A DNA stretch of 64,000 bases, from positions 96,950,832 to 97,014,831 of the forward strand of contig OZ022339.1 in assembly GCA_963989245.1 (NCBI GenBank), written 5' to 3'. The position numbers were made by a program, and so were the translations under genes. Positions 1 to 8,748 of this stretch are shown here, piece after piece. Origin of the DNA: Nansenia antarctica. Its lineage: Eukaryota; Chordata; Actinopteri; Argentiniformes; Microstomatidae. Below the pieces are notes generated by a model, which saw only the letters and a program-made list of their open reading frames with translations, was not told the origin of the DNA and did not search any database. Position 1 is the stretch's first letter. Each line of letters starts with the position of its first letter.

Positions 1-31
<31 letters not shown>

Positions 32-36
32 CTCCC
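1..36. repeat. (CCT)n low-complexity tract at window edge
   Basis: The tract is CCT/CTT-rich on the plus strand and GGA-rich on the minus strand. It is cut by the window start. Read on the minus strand, positions 1-125 are open in one frame and become Gly-rich. They could belong to a terminal adad2 exon, but no ADAD2-like residues can be recognised there. Confidence 0.6.
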
Positions 37-864
37 GCCGGTTGTCCTCTCCGGCTGGGTTCACCACCTGTGCTTGAGATGGTGTGGTTAGACGCTGAAG
101 CATCTACGACTGGTTGGAAAAACCCAGTAAGTTTCAGAGTTTTTCTCAGTGTCTCCCTTTCGCGTTCCACTTTTTCATTTTTCTTTGTTGCGCTCCACTC
201 TCGTAATTCCTCCTGTCCGCCATGATCACGACATTGACAATCGCGCCACCAAAGATGATGCCCCTGCCCTGCGCGTGACGCGTCGATGTAAACCTCTCCA
301 TTGGCCTAAATATAGAAATAAACAAATTAAAACACCTCATTCATCAGAGCGTCCAGTAGGCCTAGTGATAGGGGCTGTATTTCCATGCCCGCAGGGGAGG
401 GGGGGGCTGTATTTCCGTGCCCTGCGCTGCGACAAAACTATTTTTTCCAATTTGAACGTTATTTATTAAATCAAAATCAAAGAGCAAATATTTATTCATA
501 CATTTGGATTTATTTTGGGGCCCTATGTAGCCCGGGGCCCCTGGGCTCAAGCCCAGGGTAGCCCATGCATAAGTCCGGCCCAGCCTATATGCAGTGCAGA
601 CAAATACAGGTCCACGGGTGCCAGGATATCTACTGATTCATGGCTCAACAACTCACCTTGGCACTGTGATAGGTTTGGAGGTTCAGTAGAGAACTTTGCC
701 CACTCAGCTTTGCAATTTTGCAGAAGTAACAGTAGAGGGCTCTCTTGCACAGTCTGCTGGAGAAGCCAGGCCCACTCACAGTTGGGGAGCTAAGGGGCCA
801 GAGAGAGCATTACGCCTACATAGAAAGCTCCCTCCACAATGAAATTATACATTTACATAATTTG
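37..864. other. Non-coding stretch, no gene recognised
   Basis: No exon with splice sites and family similarity is visible on either strand. Positions about 515-580 contain a GC-rich imperfect palindrome (GGGGCCC, CCCGGGGCCCCTGGGC) of the kind seen at the ends of old DNA transposons, but no second terminus was found. If adad2 continues leftwards, this is part of its last intron. Confidence 0.4.
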
Positions 865-1135
865 TTTTTAAATGTTTGACATTTACCAGACGCTTTTATC
901 CAAAGCAACTTACAAACGGGTCTAACAAGTAAGTGAATCACATCAGTCATCATAAGAACAAATCTATGCTAGGAGCAGGTGCTATTGGCAGTCACAATGC
1001 TAGAAGAAGGAAGGATCTTTTTTATATATACAGTAGAGGAACTGTACAGGGTAGTGGGGAGTGAAGAGGTCTTTACAGTCAAGATGGACAGGCAAGATGT
1101 AGTCTGAAGAGATGGGTCTTCAGTACCCATCAGAC
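865..1135. repeat. Dispersed fish repeat fragment with SINE-tail-like motif
   Basis: Read on the minus strand, positions about 878-920 give TTGCTTTGGATAAAAGCGTC followed by a TAAATG-type end. This is the 3' domain shared by many teleost SINEs. The adjoining ~200 bp, with phrases such as AGAGATGGGTCTTCAGT, looks like dispersed fish repeat sequence from memory. It lies between the last recognised adad2 exon and the window edge. The family is not named; a repeat-library search would settle it. Confidence 0.45.
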
Positions 1136-1266
1136 TTCATTGTAATGGTAGTATACCAAGTACGGTAAGTATGAAAGTAGTCATCGAGATCATCTATGTT
1201 TCATAAAAAATACTTAAATTGTTCCCATGTTACGAGCATCGTCTACCAGTAGCACCATTGACTTAC

Positions 1267-1501
1267 CCATCGACAACAAAGCCTGTTGTGCTGTCCAGCA
1301 CCTCGATGCTCAGGTCCCCGAGGCACCAGTTGATGCTGAGGTCTTTGCAGTGGCGAGAGCTGTGTTGAGGCGCCACCCCGTCACAACCGAGGAAGAATAT
1401 CCTCTGTTTCCTAAAGGGTGGGACCAGCTGCTCCTCCCAGTCATCCCCCAGGCGATTGTTGATTGCGTCCGACACGTTGTCCGAGTTATAGCTGGAGTCA
1501 C
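1267..1501 (-). CDS. adad2: adad2 exon 6: deaminase C-terminal part, residues 352-428
   Basis: The acceptor is TCCGTTCAG|GTGAC and the donor GATGG|GTAAGT; the exon is 235 bases and leaves at phase 2. It encodes CKDLSINWCLGDLSIEVLDS-TTG, equivalent to the SxNWxxGD..IEV.(N/D)xxTG block near the end of the ADAR/ADAD domain. A following exon with the SRLCK-type C-terminus must exist but is not seen between 1 and 1266. Confidence 0.85.
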
Positions 1502-3753
1502 CTGAACGGACCAGTAAACCAGAACCAAGTTCTCAAAATTCCTTCTTAACCAGTTAAGGCCCCAATACAATTCTAGAACACTGCTGTAGATTGCTGAGAA
1601 TTGTCAAGATAAAGATAAAATATTAGAACAAGCCTGAGAAAAGTATCACACACCAGTATTACACAGCACATTATTCAGGGAAAACAGACTAGATTGAGAA
1701 AGATTCGGTGACTATTTCAAAATGTACCAAAAGTCAGCATTAAGATTCTGGTTGTTGTGTTTGTATTATGGTTTGAAAACCAAAGCCGTCAACGGCTACT
1801 TACCGTAGAACATAGAACAGCCATTCCTGGCCGGGGGACGGGGGGGACTAGAGGCTTAATACCTCCCAGTGTCACTGGAGCACTGTCCGTCAGTCCTACA
1901 AGGGAGGGTGGCCTATGCTACTGTGATTGTAATGCATCCTTGGTTACTTACCTAGGACCACATTGATGATGTAGAGTGGCTCAATGAAGTGGCTCAGCAG
2001 CGCCCCCTGGACCCCGGTGACGGCCCAGCGGCAAAGTTTGTCACTGTCGGACATGCAGCAGACCCGGGCGCCCCACACACCCGGATGGAGGAGAGCCACA
2101 GGGATCAGAGAGCCCTTAGCATGGCACTGCAGCATCAGGGAACTGTAGAGATTCAGGGAGTTCCTATGGGGACAGAGGATGCACACAATCACTCTCACTG
2201 GGTCACTCAATTAGATCACTAAATTAGTGAAATGTAAACTGCCCCAAAATGTAATTCCCATCCAATTCTTACACTTCTGAGTGGATGCAAGCAATTAAGA
2301 TTTCCGCATTGGACACTCAACAACAGCAGCCAGTAGGAAAATGCACACACTCACATGGAACCGCACTGTGCTGCCCCTCTTGGGGTCTGGTTGGTGTAGA
2401 GGTGAAGGTAGGTTTTGGGCTTGAGCTGGAGCAGGTGGCTGTCTGAGTTTCTCTCGTAGATGGAGCGCTCCTTGCACTTTGGGTCATGGCTGAAGAACAG
2501 CAGAAGCTGCTTGTACAAGAACCTGAATAGAAATACAGGATCGGACACATCATTTGCTAGTCTCCAGTATTAATAGCTAAACAAACCAAACAAGTGAGTG
2601 AAGTGAGTAAGTAAGTCCAGACGATCCAACAAAACTCCTGTCAGGCTGATGTACCTTTGGAGAGCCCGTCTGGCGATGACCATGGCATGGCAGTCATGCA
2701 CCATGGTGCCACTGAAGCAGAGCCAGTCACTGCAGCTTGACTCGCCCGTGCCCAACGCCACAACGTTGTAGCGCACATAGGACTGGCCCCAAGTGTCACA
2801 CATCTCTGGAGAGGGAATAATGTGGGAGAATCACATCCATAAACTATTCACAATCTATAGACACATAAAAGACGTGATTTTGGATTAAAAATCGAAAAGG
2901 TGACTAGTTTGCATCCCTGAGATTCCCCAGTGAGCAGAGAGAAGACCTCACCTCTCTCCAGGACGAAGGCAGCCAGGCCGCTCTTGCAGCTGTGGAACTG
3001 GGAACACTCCCCCAGGAGGTCGTCAAACACGTTACTGGACACTGCTGCCATCCGATGCATGTGCCAGTCAGTGTAACCCACTAGAAAAGCAGATGCTTTC
3101 AGAGTCAGAAGAAGAGATGTACTAACCCTGACTCTTGGCAGATCATGCAGTATGTAGGCTACAGTATGGAAGACTATTCAATCAAACTGTTAGAAAAGGC
3201 AAACAGGTTTATGCCCCATGTTATAATCCTCAAGCCTAGCTGTGAATGTTTCCACTGACTTCCATCACAAAATAACCTGTTCCCTTCTAAATACACTCAC
3301 AAGTTGTTTAATATGAATTCAATATCAGTTTGATCATCAAGTGAGAGCACCTGGCCCCTAACCTCCACTCTTCGGGCTGCTCTGCAGGTTGTTTGACTGG
3401 TCCTGGAGCCCCAATTTTAGGAAGCTGTTGTCCAACTTGGGTGGGGATGTGCCAAGGAGGGAGAGGCCATCACTGTCGTCGCTATCACTGTCGTCATCAT
3501 CAGAGTCGTCCTCCTCCTCCTCCTCCTCCAGCATTGGGTCAGGCAGTATAAGGCTATGCAGGGGTTTGGCGAGGGAAGACCTCATGGGCCTATAGTCCTC
3601 TGGTAGCAGAGCCCCAAAAACGTCTGGGTTACTGGAATCAGTGTCACCACTTACACAGAAATGTCGTCCAAAAGCGCCGCCGCTGCTGCCCCTGTGCATA
3701 AGAGAGGCCGCCTTTCTAGGCAGCCGGCTACGTACAACATCTTCGTCCACCAT
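1267..3753 (-). CDS. adad2: adad2-like adenosine deaminase domain protein (six exons, 3' end missing)
   Basis: Six exons at 3753-3363, 3080-2952, 2805-2655, 2522-2355, 2163-1952 and 1501-1267 join in phase across GT-AG introns and give 428 codons with no stop. Residues about 131-428 match the ADAR/ADAD deaminase fold. The nearest remembered relative is ADAD2 rather than ADAD1 (VALGTG, HDCHAMVIARRALQRF, LKPKTYLHLY, LSINWCLGD). Family knowledge: ADAD2 is a germ-cell RNA-binding-type protein needed for spermatid development in mouse, and is not an editing enzyme. All three positions equivalent to key ADAR active-site residues are replaced here (H-A-M at 213-215, TPRG at 275-278, MSDSDK at 317-322). 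No double-stranded RNA-binding domain is visible in the N-terminal 130 residues, which are instead acidic and Ser-rich. About 100 C-terminal residues expected for the family are not found and probably lie left of position 1. The gene is divergent from the mast gene. Confidence 0.85.
1952..2163 (-). CDS. adad2: adad2 exon 5: deaminase core, residues 281-350
   Basis: The acceptor is TGTCCCCATAG|GAAC and the donor CCTAG|GTAAGT; the exon is 212 bases. It contains MSDSDKLCRWAVTGVQGALL and SHFIEPLYI, the strongly conserved MSCSDK...GxQGxLL block of the family. The zinc-ligand Cys of ADARs (MSCSDK) is Asp at residue 319. Confidence 0.9.
2355..2522 (-). CDS. adad2: adad2 exon 4: deaminase core, residues 225-279
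   Basis: The acceptor is TTCTATTCAG|GTTC and the donor CCAT|GTGAGT; the exon is 168 bases. It encodes FLYKQLLLFFSHDP and LKPKTYLHLYTNQTPRGAAQ. ADARs have a zinc-ligand Cys in SPCGD at the last position. Here that segment reads TPRGA, as in ADAD2, so the ligand is lost. Confidence 0.9.
2655..2805 (-). CDS. adad2: adad2 exon 3: zinc-site histidine region, residues 174-223
   Basis: The acceptor is CCTCTCCAG|AGATG and the donor CAAAG|GTACAT; the exon is 151 bases. It carries VALGTGESSCSDW and then HDCHAMVIARRAL. In ADARs the same place reads H-A-E, where His binds zinc and Glu is the proton shuttle. Here the His is kept (213) but the Glu is Met (215), so the domain should be catalytically dead. 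Confidence 0.9.
2952..3080 (-). CDS. adad2: adad2 exon 2: start of deaminase domain, residues 131-173
   Basis: The acceptor is TTTTCTAG|TGGG and the donor GAGAG|GTGAGG. The exon is 129 bases, entering and leaving at phase 1. It encodes a helix-like stretch (FDDLLGEC, SGLAAFVLER) that aligns with the first part of the ADAR-type deaminase domain, where ADAD2 has FDLLLDE and AGVILERE. Confidence 0.85.
3363..3753 (-). CDS. adad2: adad2 exon 1: N-terminal acidic region, residues 1-130
   Basis: The start ATG at 3753 (MVDEDVV) lies 10 bases inside the exon, after a good acceptor (tract then CTGCAG, exon from 3762). The donor is GGAG|GTTAGG with the last exon base at 3363, and the exon ends one base into a codon. 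Residues 76-95 are almost all Glu, Asp and Ser. An upstream Met in the same open frame lies in the intron side of the acceptor, so it was not used. I see no dsRNA-binding fold here, although ADAD2 relatives normally have one ahead of the deaminase domain. Confidence 0.8.
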
Positions 3754-3762
3754 GATTAGTAC

Positions 3763-4500
3763 CTGCAGTGAACACAGAGTGCATGGGAATTCATTTAACA
3801 CATGCATCAGTTGTTAGAAAGAGATGCCATTCGTAAACTAAAGTAAAGGCTAAAGGATACATCTGAACGGTAGGCCATTGTGATGGTAGTCCGTGTTAAG
3901 ACCTAGCATTGTAGTACCACTGCACTGGACTGGCATCTTATGAGATGCTTTCGTGGATTTTTTCATAAAACATTTTCTGATACAACAACACTAGAACCGT
4001 GTGTATGATTATCTGCAAATGTCTCCCTCACATTAAAATGGCCGCATCCCGAACGACATCTGTGGTTGAAGTATGGTGGAAGAAAAAAAAGCGCACGTGC
4101 AGTTTTGGCTAAACTAATTAGCTCGCTATCCTACTCAACCAGATTTTTAGTTGAAATATAATTAATTTCAATTGTTCTTTGTTTCACTCTATTCGACCAT
4201 ATGTATGCCGGTTAGTCTCGTTGAGTTAAAATAAAATGTTCTGGTCTATATTTCAATTTTAGATACAAGTATAGGTAGCTAGCAGGTGGCGCTGTGCAGA
4301 CTCAATTACTGTATGAGTTAAGTTCATTCATTTACTGTATGAGTGAAGTTAAGGAGCTAATATATAACATTACTCTGTGTTGTAAGAATGATCTCTGTGA
4401 GAGATATTTATCGTTTTATCTTACCTGTCTTGTTAAGGGCTCATGATTATGACAACGCAGGGATGTGACTGAACATAAGTTATACTGCACTGTAGGCCTA
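3763..4500 (-). other. Possible adad2 5'UTR intron and upstream exon donor
   Basis: The first coding exon starts with an acceptor only 9 bases before its ATG, so a non-coding 5' exon is implied. On the minus strand a strong donor, GACAG|GTAAGA, ends an exon at 4425, with about 100 bases of possible UTR above it. The join would leave the MVDEDVV start unchanged. This is inferred from splice-site quality only. Confidence 0.35.
4035..4099. promoter_or_regulatory. Candidate shared promoter elements (YY1-like, E-box)
   Basis: AAAATGGCCGC at 4035-4045 resembles a YY1 site, common near vertebrate core promoters. A perfect CACGTG E-box lies at 4094-4099. They sit between two divergent genes whose start codons are about 1.9 kb apart. 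No TATA box can be assigned and activity is not shown. Confidence 0.3.
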
Positions 4501-4849
4501 CTTGAAGAAATGTATTTACTCATAAATGAGAAAATGACCGATCAACTTCAGAAGTGCAGGGGTATACTGGGCAGTTAACTATTTCAAACAGAAGATGGCA
4601 GCAGATAGACAAGGAGGTTGACAAGACAAGGGTATCTGTTGCCACGATGATGATGCATACATGTTTTTATTCACTGACTTCGCCCCCTCATTTTCTGGTC
4701 ATAAAACATAAACAGACCATCGTAAAAGCTGATCACACTGACTGAACTCGTATGATTTATTCACGTTCTATGAATTAGCGTTTAGTCGTGGACACACACT
4801 AGTCATTTGCTAGTGTTCCAGTGGGTTCCAGTAGAAACGGGGGGATACA

Positions 4850-5032
4850 GTGATCGAGGCACTGCAGAGGCTGAAACGTGAGACCAGGAAGCTGCCAGTC
4901 TCTCTGCGCTCCGCGCACACACAGACACATCACCAGCCAGCCACATCAGTTCTACATCTACACACCACCGGCCAGGATGGAAGACTGACGGACTGGAGCT
5001 GGACTGAGAAAGAGAAGGAAGAGAGAGCCCTG
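4850..5032 (+). other. Candidate non-coding 5' exon of the mast gene
   Basis: A purine-rich stretch ends at a good donor, CCCTG|GTGAGA (last exon base 5032). An acceptor, GACTAGTTTTCAG, ends at 5637, so exon 5638-5736 would contain the mast start codon at 5668. The 5' limit of this UTR exon is unknown. Support is by splice sites and position only. Confidence 0.4.
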
Positions 5033-5667
5033 GTGAGACATTCCTTCATGTCACTACACTAGGATGGATGGAAGAGACTGGATCGAACACTATCGCTGCT
5101 ACACCTGTCAAACAACATGACATGTGACATTGTTGTCACACGCCAACGTGTGTTCTCGCAGGTAGCTAGTAGCGACGCAGTTAGCTTAGCATAGGTCTGT
5201 GTAACCGATCGAATGCGAAGACACATCATCGGGGTTGCGGAATACGGGTTTTAGACAATTTCCGCCCCGATTTCTAGCGACGTTTTGGAGTTTTTAGCTA
5301 ATTAGGTTAGCTAGGCAACTTGCATAACTATCAGGCGCGAAAAATGCCAAAGGAAAAAAGCCCTGAAAACCCCACAGCTAAACGAGTAGAGAGCTATTCA
5401 AACTAGCTCACTACACTGCAGCGATAAAGAAGTGGTTGTCAAAGTGTCACACAGCGTTGACATGTGCAGATGCGGATGGCAGTTTGTTGTGTGTAGCTTG
5501 TTATTCTTTACTAGTTGACATACCAGTCACAGTCAACAGAAAGAAAGCTACAAGTAAACACTAGGGATGCATTTCTAGATCTGGATTCGTCCTCTGAGCT
5601 AGCTAACGTTAGTTAGTGGTGTGGGACTAGTTTTCAGAGCATCATCTTTAACTTTCCACGTTACAAA
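5033..5667 (+). other. Presumed mast 5'UTR intron and UTR
   Basis: There is no coding potential and no repeat of note. Short runs such as GTTAGCTAGC and TAGCTAACGTTAGTTAG are typical fish non-coding sequence. The last 30 bases (5638-5667) are the probable UTR ahead of the mast ATG. Confidence 0.4.
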
Positions 5668-5736
5668 ATGAAGAGAACTGAAAAAAGAAAACTCAATCCG
5701 GACCAACAAGGAAGTGGCACCGACGACAAAGATGCG
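5668..5736 (+). CDS. mast2: mast exon 1, residues 1-23
   Basis: The ATG at 5668 opens MKRTEKRKLNPDQQ. The exon ends GATGCG|GTGAGT at 5736, exactly at a codon boundary. The basic MKR start agrees with the remembered start of MAST2. The frame joins cleanly to exon 2 at phase 0. The open frame that runs on past the donor into the CTGT array to 6684 is intronic read-through. Confidence 0.7.
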
Positions 5737-8190
5737 GTGAGTTCCTGTCTGTCTGTCTGTCTGTCTGTCTCTCTACCTGTCTGTCTGTCTCTCTACCTGT
5801 CTGTCTGTCTACCTGTCTGTCTGTCTGTCTCTCTACCTGTCTGTCTACCTGTCTGTCTGTCTGTCTCTCTACCTGTCTGTCTGTCTCTCTACCTGTCTGT
5901 CTACCTGTCTGTCTGTCTGTCTGTCTCTCTACCTGTCTGTCTACCTGTCTGTCTGTCTGTCTCTCTACCTGTCTGTCTACCTGTCTGTCTGTCTGTCTCT
6001 CTACCTGTCTGTCTACCTGTCTGTCTGTCTGTCTCTCTACCTGTCTGTCTGTCTCTCTACCTGTCTGTCTGTCTCTCTACCTGTCTGTCTGTCTCTCTAC
6101 CTGTCTGTCTACCTGTCTGTCTCTCTGTCTCTCTACCTGTCTGTCTGTCTGTCTCTCTACCTGTCTGTCTACCTGTCGGTCTGTCTGTCTCTCTACCTGT
6201 CTGTCTGTCTCTCTACCTGTCTGTCTACCTGTCTGTCTGTCTGTCTGTCTCTCTGTCTCTCTACCTGTCTGTCTGTCTGTCTGTCTGTCTCTCTACCTGT
6301 CTGTCTACCTGTCGGTCTGTCTGTCTCTCTACCTGTCTGTCTGTCTCTCTACCTGTCTGTCTGTCTCTCTACCTGTCTGTCTGTCTCTCTACCTGTCTGT
6401 CTACCTGTCTGTCTGTCTCTCTACCTGTCTGTCTGTCTCTCTACCTGTCTGTCTACCTGTCTGTCTGTCTACCTGTCTGTCTGTCTACCTGTCTGTCTGT
6501 CTCTCTACCTGTCTGTCTGTCTCTCTACCTGTCTGTCTGTCTGTCTCTCTACCTGTCTGTCTGTCTCTCTACCTGTCTGTCTACCTGTCTGTCTGTCTGT
6601 CTCTCTACCTGTCTGTCTACCTGTCTGTCTGTCTGTCTACCTACCTGTCTGTCTGTCTCTCTAGGCTGTGAGAGTGACAGGTGAGTTGTTGTCTGTCTGT
6701 CTGTCTGTCTGTCTCTCTACCTGTCTGTCTGTCTCTCTACCTGTCTGTCTGTCTCTCTCTCTCTACCTGTCTGTCTACCTGTCTGTCTGTCTCTCTAGGC
6801 TGTGAGAGTGACAGGTGAGTTGTCGTTGGGCTGTAAGAGTGACAGGTGAGTTGTTGTTAGGCTGTGAGAGTGACAGATGAGTTGTTGTTGGGCTGTGAGA
6901 GTGACAGGTGAGTTGTTGTCGGGCTGTGAGAGTGACAGGTGAGTTGTTGTTAGGCTGTGAGTGTGACAGGTGAGTTGTTGCTAGGCTGTGAGTGTAACAG
7001 GTGAGTTGTCGTTGGGCTGTGAGTGTGACAGGTGAGTTGTTGTCGGGCTGTGAGAGTGACAGGTGAGTTGTTGGGCTGTGAGTGTGACAGGTGAGTTGTT
7101 GTTAGTAGGGATGCTCCGATCTGGATTTTTGGGGCCGATACCGATCACCGATTTTTTTCCTCAAGATCAACCGATACCGATACCGATTTAAAAAAAAATA
7201 CATAACTGTAGGCCTACTGACTGGATAGCCTACATATTGTGTGTGCTTTTTAGACAAAAGTTTTGATCCATTAGGCACCAAGCAAACGCAGACCCATTTT
7301 TATGGCATAGTAAAGTTCTGGCCTATCACCCAGTTAGGGCCTGAAGCCCAAGTCAGTCGATATGGCTGTATAAAATACATCATAAACGTGGCCTTCATGG
7401 TTTACATACTGTTACGTCCTCCTATGTTTTCTGTTCAGTTATCTGTCTTCCCCAGGAAAAAATAAAAAATAAAAAAAATAAAAATCGGTTTTTGCGATCG
7501 GCCATTTTTGCCGATCACCGATGGAGTCATTTGGAGTGAAATCGGCCGATTTAAATCGGTGGCCGATAAATCGGAGCATCCCTAGTTGTTAGGCTGTGAG
7601 TGTGACAGGTGAGTTGTTGTTGGGCTGTGAGAGTGACAGGTGAGTTGTTGTCGGGCTGTGAGAGTGACAGGTGTGGTGACGGTTGCCACGCTGAATGTAT
7701 CACAACAAAGATACTTGAACGTCTTTGTTTTATGCTGGTAAATCTGTGTTGGCAGTTTTTACATGTAAATTAATTGGATTCTTCCCATCATCTGGTTCCC
7801 AGTGGTACTTACTTTGGTTCTCATTCATTGCTGTGTTGCTCTTTGCATGCGTCTCATGATATCGACTTGAGTCACCTGCACTGCATGTTCGAACTCACCC
7901 TGCTTTCCTCAGCCTACTGACTTATCTCTGATAGTATCAACCCATAACATTCCAGACCAGAATGAAGTAATGGAGTGCACACAGGCCCAACAAGACCAGA
8001 GAGGTCAAGAGTCTTGATGACCGTTGAGGCAGGTTTTAGTCCAAGAGAGCAGATGATGTCATTGGTCCTACTAGTAGGTGCCTGCCTAACATTTGCACGT
8101 TGTTGAATCCTGTTGAGAGTAGACTGGTGAAGAGTGGTCATGGTCTATGGTTAACATATCCTTGGTAAAGGTCGGGAACACGTCCTAGAG

Positions 8191-8286
<96 letters not shown>

Positions 8287-8693
8287 GCGTGTGCGTGTGC
8301 GTGTGTGCGCGTGCGTGTGTGCGCGTGCGCGTGTGTGTATTTAGCACGGTCATTCTCTGAACCACCTGCATGTTATGTCAAACCATGTTGTTCCTCTCTG
8401 GCTTTGGCACACTGGTATTTGTCTGTCAACATGTGAGAGCTTTGTGTGCTTTGTTCTGTAACCTGATGTCAAACATGTACACCCATTTGTCTTGTGAACC
8501 TGGTAGCCTATACTGTGCCAGATGTTACATCATTTGTCACATGTCAGTCAAATTGTTTTTGGAGGACATTAACAATGTTTGGCCTTTAGGGTGTTAATGG
8601 AATGGAATGATAATGATGTGACTTATTATGGCTGAAACACCACCATGCCCTGAGAAATAATGCACAAGGTCAGTTTGCCCTTTATTTCAGGCT

Positions 8694-8748
<55 letters not shown>

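Noticed and set aside
1..125. Coding exon of an upstream plus-strand gene ending at a donor near 128
   Set aside because: One plus frame is open and a GTAAGT follows, but the residues are low-complexity Pro/Leu and no family is recognisable; the support is too thin.
2570..2803. ADAD1 instead of ADAD2
   Set aside because: HDCHAMVIARRAL, LKPKTYLHLY and the SSCSDWLCFSG segment are closer to remembered ADAD2 than ADAD1, although GVQGALLSHFI is shared. Phylogeny would be decisive.
5737..6684. Continuation of mast exon 1 as a 338-residue Cys/Leu/Ser/Val protein
   Set aside because: It reads through a consensus donor (GTGAGT) into the CTGT array. The frame joins properly to exon 2 when spliced.
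7241..7465. A 74-codon gene within the hAT-like element
   Set aside because: It has no transposase motif, and the second copy gives only a 68-codon frame on the opposite strand of the window; it is a chance frame in a miniature element.
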